From assembly GCA_964036045.1 (NCBI GenBank), contig OZ038378.1, positions 20,035,348-20,099,347 on the forward strand: 64,000 bases of DNA, given 5' to 3'. This DNA is from Eutreptiella sp. 'Long Island Sound 2002'. Its lineage: Eukaryota > Euglenozoa > Euglenophyceae > Eutreptiales > Eutreptiaceae. The notes under the pieces are model-generated. The model worked only from the letters and a program-made list of their open reading frames with translations, was not told where the DNA came from and ran no database searches. Shown one piece after another: positions 45,903 to 56,826 of this stretch. Position 1 is the first letter of the stretch, and the number at the start of each line of letters is the position of its first letter. A program made the position numbers and the translations under genes.

Positions 45903-47128
45903 AGCTGACCCGCATCTTCCCGAGACACGGCGCCGCGCTCAATGGCAGAGGCCAAAGGAGGAAGTGGAGGGAGGGTAGGAGCTGTGTCAGGCCCCAGGCG
46001 CATCTCAGCAGAGACGTCCCTTGGGGATTCCTCCAGCTCGGCCGCGGTTTGGTTTCCGTCGTGTCCTCCTCCAAGCGTGCCGCTCGCAGTGGATTCCAGC
46101 TCCTGACCTCGAGGAAGTCTCGGCTTGCGCTTGGTCGGGGTGTGGAGGGCGCTCGCGATACTGGGGAACATCGGGGATCCCCACAGGGCCAGGACGCCCA
46201 CGCGCTCCGGAGTCGGCAAAGGCCCCTGGTCACGGGACCATGCGGGCAGCACCGTAGGGGCAACGACTCCAGGGTCTGACCATTTGGTGCCGTATTGCAT
46301 CGCCACGGCCGTGCTCTGCCATCTGCCCCACCATTTGTAGTAGGCGAGGTCTGGTTTACGGGCCCAAGTCGCTGCGGCGCCTCCCCTGCGCAGGGCGTGC
46401 CACCTGGCTCGGAAGTGGGCGGTGCTCGCCAGGGTGTCGGCCATGCCTGCCTCCAACCCCGCTTCCCCTGACTGCCAGACGAGCATGTCTGAGGACCGGC
46501 CCAGCGAAACCATGTGGCCATGAAGCCACGCCCGGACGCCGTCCGCATACCTGTACAGGGGGCGGGTGGTGTACCCCTCCTCCCCTGTCTTGGAGTTCCA
46601 AAACTGGACAAAGCCTGGCATAGCCAGGTCAGTAACCCTGATGCCAGCTGCTTCGCCCACCCGCAGGTAGCATACCCAGCTGATGATGGCCAATGCGCTG
46701 AACAGCGCTCCGTGTCTGGAGTCTCTGGCCTTTTGGACCAGCTGGACCAAGCCTGCTGGGGACAGATAGGGCTGAGGGCCCGAGGATGCGGCTCCCGCCG
46801 CAATCCGTTTGTGCAAGGTGGTGACTGTTGGGGGCAGCCACTGGAGGTCCTCCACGGCCCTGACCGCGGAGGTAATACCCCGCAGGGCCGATGCTGTAGC
46901 GCCGGCTTGCGCCCGCTCTGCCAGGAGTCCTGCCAGTGCTGCGGCTGTATGAGGCGGGCCCGTGCGGCCCGTGTAAGCCGCCAAGGCCCGGAGTCGGGAC
47001 GCGTACTGCGAGCGGGTTCTCGGTCTCCAGGACTGCATGGCACTTTCCTCCGGTGAGCAGGGGTCGTCTGACCGGGCTGCTGTCTCCAAGCGGCGGGCGA
47101 GCGCTCGCAGCTCTGCTGCCGTGTCCAC
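45686..47128 (-). CDS. tyrosine recombinase of the retroelement
   Basis: 480 codons. An N-terminal helical core-binding domain (about residues 30-130: RTRSQYASRLRALAAYTGR) precedes the catalytic domain. Catalytic residues are visible in order: Arg in CYLRVGEAAGIRVTDL (near 46660), Lys in WNSKTGEEGY, the H-x-x-R pair in ARWHALRRGGAA (near 46390), Trp in WWGRWQST and the nucleophile Tyr in AVAMQYGTKW (near 46295). The C-terminal third is a long Pro/Ser-rich tail overlapping the RT ORF. The gene lies between the gag-like ORF and RT, whereas in the usual DIRS layout as I know it the recombinase is at the 3' end. Confidence 0.9.
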   Translation of the reverse strand: MDTAAELRALARRLETAARSDDPCSPEESAMQSWRPRTRSQYASRLRALAAYTGRTGPPHTAAALAGLLAERAQAGATASALRGITSAVRAVEDLQWLPPTVTTLHKRIAAGAASSGPQPYLSPAGLVQLVQKARDSRHGALFSALAIISWVCYLRVGEAAGIRVTDLAMPGFVQFWNSKTGEEGYTTRPLYRYADGVRAWLHGHMVSLGRSSDMLVWQSGEAGLEAGMADTLASTAHFRARWHALRRGGAAATWARKPDLAYYKWWGRWQSTAVAMQYGTKWSDPGVVAPTVLPAWSRDQGPLPTPERVGVLALWGSPMFPSIASALHTPTKRKPRLPRGQELESTASGTLGGGHDGNQTAAELEESPRDVSAEMRLGPDTAPTLPPLPPLASAIERGAVSREDAGQLCTVGGPLVAVGGGGVRAGDGSRAHQCRFRRGHRRQQRGFRKRALRRIRSRQRQGLPRASTGRSCQVRWKGA

Positions 47129-47173
47129 AACGCCGGAGCCCGGGGCGGCCGGTCCGGGCTCCAGCCGGTCCTG

Positions 47174-47806
47174 TCAGGACCAGTGCGGGCATCTAAAGTG
47201 CCAGTGGCGTTCGTCGGGGGAGCCCCGCTGCGCGCACCTCTGGCACCCTCCGCTCGGCGGCGAGTCCACAAGGATCCACTCGCCCTGCCTCGACTGCCAT
47301 TGCAGTACTCCTCCCACCTCCCTGAATTTCACGCTCCGCCACGTGAACGCCGATCCTTGTTCCTTCCATGCCTCCTCCAGCGTGGTGTACTGGTTGAACT
47401 CGGAGCTGGATTTTCCGTGCGTCCCTGCATACCTGCGGGCATACGCCGCCTGGGACTGGGACACGCAGTCCCAGACCCTCCACGCCAGCTGCTCTCCTGG
47501 GTCGACTGCGGCCTCCGTCGCCTGGCCGCCAAACTCACTTGGTCGGGGGATCTCCCCCACCTCACCAGCTCTAAGGCGTACGTACGCCTTGATGTTGGAC
47601 AGCATAAGTCTCATCCACTGTGCCAACTGGGGCTTCTCGAGGGCTCGGTTTACTTCTGGCACGCTCAGTGGGGGCAGGCGGGGCCCCTCCTTCACCGCCA
47701 CTCGGGCGAGTTGCTCTCTGAGTTCTTGAATTTCCTTGGCTTGTGCCGCCAGCCGCTCCTCGGCTGACTCTTGTTGGTTCTGGCTAGGCTGCTCAACCCC
47801 GTCCAT
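47174..47806 (-). CDS. gag-like ORF of the tyrosine-recombinase element
   Basis: 210 codons, first ORF after the A1 repeat. A coiled coil (ERLAAQAKEIQELREQLARVA) opens the protein, a helical central part follows, and the end carries CQRCAQRGSPDERHWHFRCPHW, a CX2C...H.H..C arrangement that could bind zinc like a Gag nucleocapsid. The ORF ends 46 bases before the recombinase ORF begins, so the two could be co-expressed from one transcript. Confidence 0.7.
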   Translation of the reverse strand: MDGVEQPSQNQQESAEERLAAQAKEIQELREQLARVAVKEGPRLPPLSVPEVNRALEKPQLAQWMRLMLSNIKAYVRLRAGEVGEIPRPSEFGGQATEAAVDPGEQLAWRVWDCVSQSQAAYARRYAGTHGKSSSEFNQYTTLEEAWKEQGSAFTWRSVKFREVGGVLQWQSRQGEWILVDSPPSGGCQRCAQRGSPDERHWHFRCPHWS

Positions 47807-47889
47807 GGGTTAACAAAAACAAAGACAGGAAAACTGCCTAAACATTGGAGACGCAAACAAAAGTTGAGACGAGGCACAACTAGTGTTAT

Positions 47890-48011
47890 GCGCGAGGCCT
47901 CGCGCATGGGGCAGCCCTTGAACCACATGTTGCATATGCTTTGCATTGATATTTAATCCGCCATGCTTCTGTTTTAATGATCCTTGTTCTTGATTGCGCG
48001 AGGCCTCGCGC
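47890..48011. repeat. two palindromes near the right end of TIR-B
   Basis: Exact GCGCGAGGCCTCGCGC copies at 47890-47905 and 47996-48011. The first begins two bases after the A1 repeat of the tyrosine-recombinase element. 48012-48364 has no gene. Confidence 0.9.
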
Positions 48012-48364
48012 ATAGAATTTGATCAATAAATTTTTTTTCCAGGTATGCAATGAACATGCAGAACAGAAAATGATGTTGCAATCATGTTTTCTGCAGACCA
48101 TGTTCATCCAAAAAACAAGGGGAGCGCAAAATGTATTTATTGGCCAATTTTCGCTAAAATGACATCATTTTCCACTGAAATCATAAGATTTTTTTATTTT
48201 TTTATAGTTTTTTTTTGTTTTCGGCTGTCCGAAAAAAGGCACAAGATGGCACAAATGGTAAGAAAGATACTTTCTTTGGACTAATATTCTGTTTTCAAAA
48301 AGCAGAGCCTGTGAAAAACTATTTTTTTGCATGGTCCAAATTGGGTGCATTTGGTGTGATTTTG

Positions 48365-48388
48365 ACCATGCAACTTGAGCCGCCTAAG
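48365..48388 (-). repeat. TIR-B right terminal inverted repeat
   Basis: Perfect inverted copy of 40230-40253, followed by ACAGG. Confidence 0.95.
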
Positions 48389-49248
48389 ACAGGGTACGGT
48401 GTCAGGGAAAGAAAATGGACATCAAATAAATAATCAACCAGAGAGAAATCAAGAAGGTTACAGATGCCTTAGCAATATCTCACCCTCTTCAGTGTCCTGT
48501 TATCCCTAAACTCTTGAGCTTGGGGTGTCAGATTTCTTGTATGCCTTGATCGACCGGGATCAGCTACATGCGAAGCTATACCAGGTCAATCAGATACCAA
48601 GAATGTGCCTACCCGTACTGTGCCATGAAAATTGCATTGCGGTAGACGAAACACAGTCAAGCGGGCAGAATGTCACCACATCATGAAGTGTGTAGCATAG
48701 CAATGGCTTGTGTCCATTTGTAGCATCGCATTTTTGTGTGGCCTTGGCCAATAGGAAGGAACCGCCGAACATTGCTGCGCGCATGTGCGGAGCGCATTGT
48801 GACCTGCTTACAACCTTGTATAAGCTACGCCGAAGTACCAAATTAATACGGTCCTCACGCCTACTGTAGCTTGGACAAGGGCACAACACATATAACTACC
48901 AACACACGCATGAGTGAGCGCATGGTATGAGTGCACCTCAACCTCCACCTACATTCCCAAAAGCACACCATGAAATTTCAGGTTCACACCCATGTTCCCA
49001 TAACCAATTAAGCATGAGAACCCTACAATTGTTCGGTTTTGAAACCCTTCTTGCAATGATACACCATGTGGAACAACGGGGGAAGGAGACAGGGACTGGA
49101 TGAAGAACTCGATTTTTTGGAGGGGGGTACAGAGGCGTGCGGCCACCTACCCACCCTTCATGTACGTTGTTTCCCCCAAGGAGGTGTTTCACATGCTGGT
49201 GTAGATGCATATCAGCAAAAGAATCAAGAGCTGTTTCAGGGAGAAGTT
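48389..49248 (+). repeat. R repeat, copy 2, right part
   Basis: Matches 52492-53350 closely, from GGTACGGTGTCAGGG to CTGTTTCAGGGAGAAG. It carries a 99-codon minus-strand ORF (48889-48590), also open in copy 3 with 4 residue changes. No function can be assigned, and repeat ancestry explains the conservation. Confidence 0.88.
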
Positions 49249-52200
49249 GGCACACACACACCCCAACACCCCAGCCAGCGGTGGCGGGGTGCAGCCGAAA
49301 CCCGAGCCCAAACACACACACCCACGGCGCGCACCCAAGCCAGGAGTGGCGGGGTGCAAGCGGAGCGCCCACACCAGCACACGTCAGGAGTGGCGGGGTG
49401 CAGCCGAAACCCGAGCCCAAACACACAGACCCACGGCGCGCACCCAAGCCAGGAGTGGCGGGGTCCAACCGGAGCGCCCACACCAGCAAACGCCAGGAGT
49501 GGCGGGGTGCAGCCGAAACCCGAGCCCAAACACACACACCCACGGCGCGCACCCAAGCCAGGAGTGGCGGGGTGCAAGCGGAGCGCCCACACCAGCACAC
49601 GCCAGGAGTGGCGGGGTGCAGCCGAAACCTGAGCCCAAACACACACACCCACGGCACGCACCCCAGCCAGGAGTGGCGTGGTGCAAGCGGAGCGCCAACA
49701 CCAGCGCACGCCAGGAGTGGCGGGGCGCAGCCGAAACCCGAGCCCAAACACACACACCCACGGCGGGCACCCAAGCCAGGAGTGGCGGGGTGCAAGCGGA
49801 GCGCCCACACCAGCACACACACAGCCCAACACCCCAGCCAGGAGTGGCGGGGTGCAACCGAAACCCGAGCCCAAACACACACACCCACGGCGCGCACCAA
49901 AGGCAGGAGTGGCGGGGTGCAAGCGGAGCGCCCACACCAGCACAGACACATCCCAACAGCCCAACCAGGAGTGGCGGGGCGCAGCCGAAACCCGAGCCAA
50001 AACACACACACCCACGTCGCGCACCCCAGCCGGGAGTGGCAAGGTGCAAGCGGAGCGCCGACACCAGCACACACGCAGCCCAACACCCCAGCCAGGAGTG
50101 GCGGGGCGCAGCCGAAACCCCAGCCCAAACACACAAACCCACGGCGCGCACCCCAGCCAGGAGTGGCGGGGTGCAAGCGGAGCGCCCACACCAGCACACA
50201 CACAGCCCAACACCCAAGCCAGGAGTGGCGGGGTGCAGCCGGAACCCGAGCCCAAACACACACACCCCCACCGCACAGCCCAGCCAGGAGTGGCGGGGTA
50301 CAAGGGAGGCACGCACACAAACAAGAACACCCCAACACCCCAGCCAGGAGTGACGGGGCGCAGCCGAAACCCCAGCCCAAGCACACACACCCACGCCGCG
50401 CACCCCGGCCAAGAGTGGCGGGGTACAAGGGGAGCAGGCACACAAACACGCACACCCGAACACCCCAGCCAGGAGTGGCGGGGCGCAGCCGAGACCCGAG
50501 CCCAAACACACACACCCACACCGTGCACCCCAGCCAGGAGTGGCGGGGTGCAAGCGCAGCGCGCACACGAGCGCACACACAGCCCAACACCCCAACCAGA
50601 AGTGGCGGGGCGCAGCGGAAACCCAAGCCCAAACACACACACCCACACCGCGCACCCCAGCCAGGAGTGGCAGGGTGCAGGCAGAGCGCGCACACGAGCA
50701 CACACACAGCCCAACAGCCCAGCCAGGAGTGGCGGGGCGCAGCCAAAACCCAAGCCCAAGCACACACACCCAAGCCGCACACCCCAGCCAGGAGTGGCCG
50801 GGTACAAGAGGAGCACGCACACCAGCACACACACACCCCAACACCCCGGCCAGGAGTGGTGGGGCGCAGCCGAAACCCGAGCCCAAACACACACACCCAC
50901 ACCGCACACCCCAGCCAGGAGTGGCGGGGTACAAGGGGGGCACGCACACGAGCACACACACACCCCAACACCCCAGCCAGGAGTGGCGGGGCACAGCCGA
51001 AACGCGAGCCCAAACACACACACCCACGGCGTGCACCCCAGCCAGGAGTGCCGGGGTGCAAGCGGAGCGCCCACACCAGCACACACACACCCCAACACCC
51101 CAGCCAGGAGTGGCGGGGTGCAGCCGAAACCCGAGCCCAAACACACACACCCACGGCGCGCACCCCAGCCAGGAGTGGCGGGGTGCAAGCAGAGCGCCGA
51201 CACCAGCACACACGCAGCCCAACAGCCCAGCCAGGAGTGGCGGGGCGCAGCCGAAACCCGAGCCCAAACACACACACCCACGGCGCGCACCGAAGCCAGG
51301 AGTGGCGGGCCGCAAGCGCAGCGCCCCAACCAGCACACACACACCCCAACACCCCAGCCCGGAATGGAGGGGTGCAGCAGAAACCCGAGCCCAAACACAC
51401 ACACCCACGGCGCGCACCCCAGCTAGGAGTGGCGGGGTGCAAGTAGAGCGCGCCGACAAACACAAACGCACCCCAACACCCCGGCCAGGAGTGGCGGGGC
51501 GCAACCGAAACCCGAGCCCAAGCACACACACCCACGCCGCACGCCCCAGCCAGGAGGGGCGGGGTACAAGCGGAGCACGCACACAAGCACACACACACCC
51601 CAACACCCCAGCCACGAGTGGCGGGGCGCAGCCGAAACCCGAGCCGAAGCACACACACCCACGCCGCACACCCCCGCCAGGAGGGGCGGGGTACAAGCGG
51701 GGCGCGCACACAAGCAGACACAAACCCCGACACCCTAGCTAGGAGTGGCGGGGCGCAGCCGGAACCCGAAACCAACCACACACACCCACACCGCACACCC
51801 CGGCCAGGAGTGGCGGGCCGCAGCCGAAACCCGAACCCAACCACAACCTAGGCCCAAACACAAGCGCCACGCAACAGTAGGAAACCCAGTGTCCATAGCC
51901 CGGGCACTGAGGCAGCCCGTGCCATGCAGGTGACCCGGCCAAACGAGATCCGGATACCGGGGGTAAGGTTGCATCCTAAGGCCTGCGCTGCTTTGGGACT
52001 CGAGGCGGAGCGTGCGACACCCAAGCACCTCGGAACCCCAGTACCAAGAACATGCATGCATGCCTTGGGAACGGGATACGCCAGGAAGTCCGGTGAACCC
52101 CTAGGGTTCCGCCCAAAGGAGGGGACGTGCGCAAGCACGGGGGCCCACCCTCCCGGCATGACAAGCACGTCACGCTGGCGGCGATCAGCCCTCCCGGTGT

Positions 52201-52363
52201 TGCCCGGGGCCGCTTTGTTGGGGGCCACCAGTCAGGTCTAGCGGGATGTAAGCCGCCTCCCCTCTTCACGCGCGGAACGTCCTCCTGTTCGTCACAGGGG
52301 CGACGCCAAGGGGAACCATGGGGCGCCTCTCCACGACCGAGTGCACCTACCTACCTACCTACC
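49249..52363 (-). mobile_element. element D: inverted relative of element C
   Basis: Read on the minus strand it starts with CAGG(TAGG)n and TGCACTCGGTCGTGG, the same head as element C (hand comparison about 95% identical over 500 bp). It then runs into a minisatellite array (49262-51850) with units of 109 to about 136 bp built on GCCAGGAGTGGC, the reverse complement of the core in C. It lacks the pyrimidine-rich 3' part of C. Long ORFs on both strands are artefacts. Confidence 0.7.
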
Positions 52364-53600
52364 TGTTTTTAACATGATATGATCTGAGTTACGGAATCAA
52401 GGACACTAGAGACCTGAGGACTGACGGAGATTTGGGCTCATCATTGAATTAATGAGTATTGTTGCTTGCATGCTTACAATGAACGTTGTTGACAGGGTAC
52501 GGTGTCAGGGAAAGAAAATGGACATCAAATAAATAGTCAACCACAGAGAACTCAAGAAGGTTACAGATGCCTTAGCAATATCTCACTCTCCTCAGTGTCC
52601 TGTCATCCCTAAAATCTTCAGCTTGGGGTGTCAGATTTCTTGTATGCCTTGATCAACCGGGATCAGCTACATGGGAAGCTATACCAGGTCAATCAGATAC
52701 CAAGAATGTGCCTACCCGTACTGTGCCATGAATATTGCATTGCGGTAGACAAAACACAATCAAGCGGGCAGAATGTCACCACATCATGAAGTGTGTAGCA
52801 TAGCAATGGCTTGTGTCCATTTGTAGCATCGCATTTTTGTGTGGCCTTGGCCAATAAGAAGGAACCGCCGAACATTGCTGCGTGCATGTGCGGAGCGCAT
52901 TGTGACCTGCTTACAACCTTGTATAAGCTACGCCAAAGTACCAAATTAATACGGTCCTCACGCCTACTGTAGCTTGGACAAGGGCACAACACATATAACT
53001 ATCGACACACGCATGAGTGAGCGCATGGTATTAGCGCACCTCAACCTCCACCTACATTCCCAAAAGCACAACGTTAAATTTCGCGTTCACACCCATGTTC
53101 CCATAACCAATTAAGCATGAGAACCCTACAATTGTTCGGTTTTGAAACCCTTCTTGCAATGATACACCATGTGGAACAACGGGGGAAGGAGACGGGGACT
53201 GGATGAAGAACTCAATTTTTTGGAGGGGGGTACAGAGGCGTGCGGCCACCTGCCCACCCTTCATGTGCGTTGTTTCCCCCAAGGAGGTGTTTCACATGCT
53301 GGTGTAGATGCATATCAGGAAAGGATCAAGAGCTGTTTCAGGGAGAAGGTGGCTTGTATGGCTCTTGGGACCCACTTTTCCATGTTTGTGAATGAGACCT
53401 TTGGATACAAGGGTGGTTTGACGGTGGTGCATTTGGTGCCTAATGATGGTTTGCATGGGGGGTACCCTTCCCCCTGCTTCTGTAAGCCACGCCCTTGTCC
53501 AAGCTATAGCGGGCGTGGGGACAATATTAATTTGGTAACTGATTTAATTCGGTACCAAATGTAGTGTAAGCACATAAGAGATGGTGTTGATGACAAATTT
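52364..53600 (+). repeat. R repeat, copy 3
   Basis: Starts at TTTTTAACATGATATGATC and is continuous through the unoccupied TIR-B site (52492-52496) and the point where D interrupts copy 2 (about 53345). A plus-strand ORF of 131 codons (53169-53564) is uninterrupted here but truncated by D in copy 2; no domain is recognised. 52938-52985 and 53491-53537 are a ~45-bp inverted repeat. Confidence 0.82.
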
Positions 53601-56600
53601 GCCGGTCACATAGACTCACGGACACATTTGTTGTGAGTGTTCGCCCACTTGAACCCACATAGCTCTGATTTTGGGGATATTTGTGCACTGCATTCCCCCT
53701 TCTTGTACCAGCTCACCATGCAATCCTCTCTTTTTGAACCTGGGCGTCCGGTTATTTTCGGGTGTTCCATCGGGCAGCGTATTTATGCCACAATGGAGGG
53801 AACATTGGAGAAGGGGAGACTGTTCGCATGTTGGAGTGGTTGTTCGCTGCGATAAATTTCTGAAGCGATGATCCATACCACCAGACGGCACACAATACCC
53901 ATGGATATGAACAATGGTCGAACTATGTTTCAGAATGTGATGGACCATGTCTCAAGTCTGCCAACATTTTGTACCCAGTAGGGAATTTGGTGGAAAAGCA
54001 ATGTTGCCTTAGAATTAGACAAATGGGGGCAACAATGAAATGCTTGTCCAAATCTGCTAGAGGATGGGTGTTTTTCGTGACATTTTGTACCAAACCGGGA
54101 TGGAATTTCCAAAACCAAATTCAATCATAAAACAGAGTAAAATGAAAAAAAACGATGAAAAGACGAAGCGCCACAAGAAGGCACTTAGCACGGGCGCATC
54201 CTGCCCAAACCGGCACTTTGCACGTGGGCATCCGGCGTGGACCAGCACTTTGCACGAGTGCGTCCCGCCCAAACTGGCACCTTGCACGGGTGTGTAGGGC
54301 CCAACCGCCAATTTGCACGGGCGGACGTGTCCCACCCCAATCAGCACTTTGCACAGACGGGTCCGGCCCCAACCGGCACTTTGCACGAGCGCATGCAGCT
54401 CCAATTGGTAATTTGCACGTATGAAGATGCATTTGTCGGGGTCCTCCACGGATGCCCCCATGCAAGGTGACAGTTGGGGCCACACGGGCCTATGCAATGT
54501 GCCATGCCTGCTCTCAACGTACTTCCCGGCAGCCGATGCACATTGAGAATTCATAAAAAAATCGACCTCTTGTGCAGCCTCTTATTGAAAATTCGGATTT
54601 GCCCACAGGTGAGCTAGACAATGATTGCATTTGCGCTACAATTTCGGGTGCCCCTTGAGTCCCAAATGGCCGTTTTGTCTCTCCAAGGCATACAAGGTGA
54701 GGCAGCCCAAAACCGTTTGGCCACATCTTGCGCAACATGGCCCAAACCCCAGTAGGCCTGTTGCTAGATTTCGTTCGTTTGAAAATGCAGTTCAAAAAAT
54801 AGGGGGATACAATTCGCATACTTTGAGAAAGCAATGAGCGCACAGTGCACAGGACGCATCACATGGTGTGTTTTTTAACACTAGTATAATTCTTCAGCCT
54901 TCAGGTATGCTGGATGTGCCTTGTCTTGTCTGTGCCTGCCACCAGGCCTTTATTGCCAACAATCAAAATTGGTAGATTCAGCCCAACTGTTCAAGAGCAG
55001 CCATTTGGGCCAAACATTGTCCCAAAAGCCCCTCGAGGCAGTCAAAACCTGGGTAAGAAATATGGTTGCTAGTTTTCTTCGTGCCCAACTGCAGAGGTGA
55101 TTTCGGCATCTGCTTGACAAACAATTTCGGCTCCCAGTTGGGAAAGTTGCCTGTTGCTTGCTTGTCGTTGTTGCGTAGATCTAAATGGGTTGATGTGGAT
55201 GGGGGGGGTCAGGCAAATGATACTTCCAATGTATCGCACTTGTTTGACGTTGTCAAGAGGAAGCCCCGTAATGTGGATAGTGTATGCTGAGCAGGGCACC
55301 AATGGGCTGCGCGTTTGGTACGCGCTTCATTGGACACCTGAAGCCTTCTGAGCCAGACCAACACTGTTGTGCTGGCAGGGGGTCTGCCATGTCAGTTGAA
55401 TGGGCATGAGGAAGGGTGGGGGGGGGGAGGGTTGATTCACGTACACAGAACAGTTTTTGCAGAACAAATGTCCAGATGCCCAATCTAGCTACTATACAGG
55501 GCTACACAGGGCTGGTAGAATATGGCTGACAGTGATGGGTATCCCAAAAGCAGCATCCTTGCACTTCCAAGAATGTACAATACATACCTTTTAGGGTACC
55601 CCCAGCACACACGGATGGTTGTCCATCAATTGAATTTCTTTGCAGAAGAAATCCGCCAGTCCTGTCTGTGTCCTGTGGTGCACATTGTAGTCTCTGCTGT
55701 CATTTCCCCGGGCCCAAGCGCAGATCTGTCACAGCCCCATCTTAATAGTCTGTAGTTGATCTTCCCTCGACAGATCTGTGGCAGGTATCATCTCTTTGAG
55801 CCCTGTCTGTCGCATGAGGCTTATTCTTCGGCTGCCTGCCTGCTGTGGTGACGGGTGGGACGTCTTGTGTGTTGCAATTGAGAAAGCTGACGTGGGTGTG
55901 CGTTCACCTGCATTGTGCTCTGGAATAGGCTGCTCAACGAAGAAGGGGATGAGACCCCAGCCATCCCACACCACCCACCGACATTAGAAAAACCTTTTCC
56001 TGGAGGAAAATCCCTGTTACTTGGTATTTGCCAAGCATATTATTCTCAGTGCCTTCATTTCTCAGACGAGGCTTAAGGGCGGGCACGCCCCACTGTCCGG
56101 CATGGGGCGGCTCCTGGGTTAGGGTTGTCCCGGTGGTGTGGCACAGCTTGGGATCGGTGCCCCGAAGCCCCTTGCGTCCCACACGGCCCAAACCGACTGA
56201 AAATCACCCACATCAAAGACAGGGTTGGGGTCAGTACTTCAATCAGGGTCAGGACTATGGTCGGGGCCCGGGTTGGGGTGGTGTGCACAGGGATTCAGGC
56301 TTTGACTCGGGTTGGTTCACAGGATGATCAATATTGGAACTGGGGCCGTGGTTCTAGTTAAGGGCGAAGGTCAGTTATTTTGGGGGTCAGGCGAAAAGTC
56401 TGCGCAACAGTAACGGATACACTTGGCATGCAACTGCCTGTACATTACAAGGAATGGACAATGAAGACAGCTCAAATGCTGCCTGACTGTGCAGCGTAGG
56501 CCAAGAGCCGTCGGGAATTAGTGATATAGCCCTGTCCGTCTGCCAGTTCGCCGCGGAGCAGAGGGGCATCCAATGGGCATCGGTGAGAGAACCCCTTCCC

Positions 56601-56746
56601 GGCTCGCCTCCTGACGCCAGTGGCCACACGCCACTGTCTCCGTTGGCCATCCTGGTCGGCGAAGGACCGACAGCGTGCCTGGCAGCCCAGAGAGCCCCCC
56701 AGCGCCCAACCTCCCATGCAGGGAGGGTACGTATCGGCAACAGGTC
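53601..56746. other. non-coding stretch with a short minisatellite
   Basis: No convincing gene. 54182-54420 is a degenerate ~33-bp tandem repeat built on GGCACTTTGCACG. 56221-56300 is rich in GGGTCAG/GGGTTGGGG-like steps. Confidence 0.6.
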
Positions 56747-56826
56747 ACAAACACGCACGCGCGCGCGCACACACACACACACACACAGAAGCGCCATCAC
56801 CACCACCACCACCACCACCACCACCT
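56747..56826 (+). repeat. microsatellites (CA)n, (GC)n and (CAC)n
   Basis: CACGCACGCGCGCGCGCACACAC... followed by eleven or so CAC triplets (ACCACCACC...). Confidence 0.95.

Larger units (their letters stand above)
41432..47887 (-). mobile_element. tyrosine-recombinase (DIRS/PAT/Ngaro-type) retroelement
   Basis: Minus-strand element with split direct repeats: A1 at 47821-47887, then the ORFs, then B1 (41790-41831), A2 (41726-41792) and B2 (41432-41473). A copies are 67 bp with 2 mismatches; B copies are 42 bp with 2 mismatches. The A1-ORFs-B1-A2-B2 arrangement is that of PAT/Ngaro-like elements, which integrate through a circular form with a tyrosine recombinase and leave no target duplication. 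Genes in order are a gag-like ORF, tyrosine recombinase, RT-RNase H and a small ORF. All are open, so the copy could be recent. Confidence 0.9.
40230..48388. mobile_element. TIR-B: 8,159-bp terminal-inverted-repeat element
   Basis: Perfect 24-bp TIRs (40230-40253, 48365-48388), identical to the left TIR of TIR-A, with the 5-bp target ACAGG duplicated on both sides (40225-40229, 48389-48393). R copy 3 has the same site unoccupied at 52492-52496. Four GCGCGAGG/CCTCGCGC palindromes lie within the ends. The middle is a tyrosine-recombinase retroelement (41432-47887); without it about 1.7 kb of non-coding DNA remains (40254-41431 and 47888-48364), so this copy has no transposase of its own. Confidence 0.93.

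Noticed and set aside
48590-48889. 99-codon ORF conserved between 48590-48889 and 52693-52992 as a host gene
   Set aside because: Both copies lie in the R repeat; shared ancestry explains the similarity and no domain is visible.
49137-51844. ORFs up to 968 codons in the D array
   Set aside because: Same reason: translation of GCCAGGAGTGGC-based repeats in overlapping frames on both strands.
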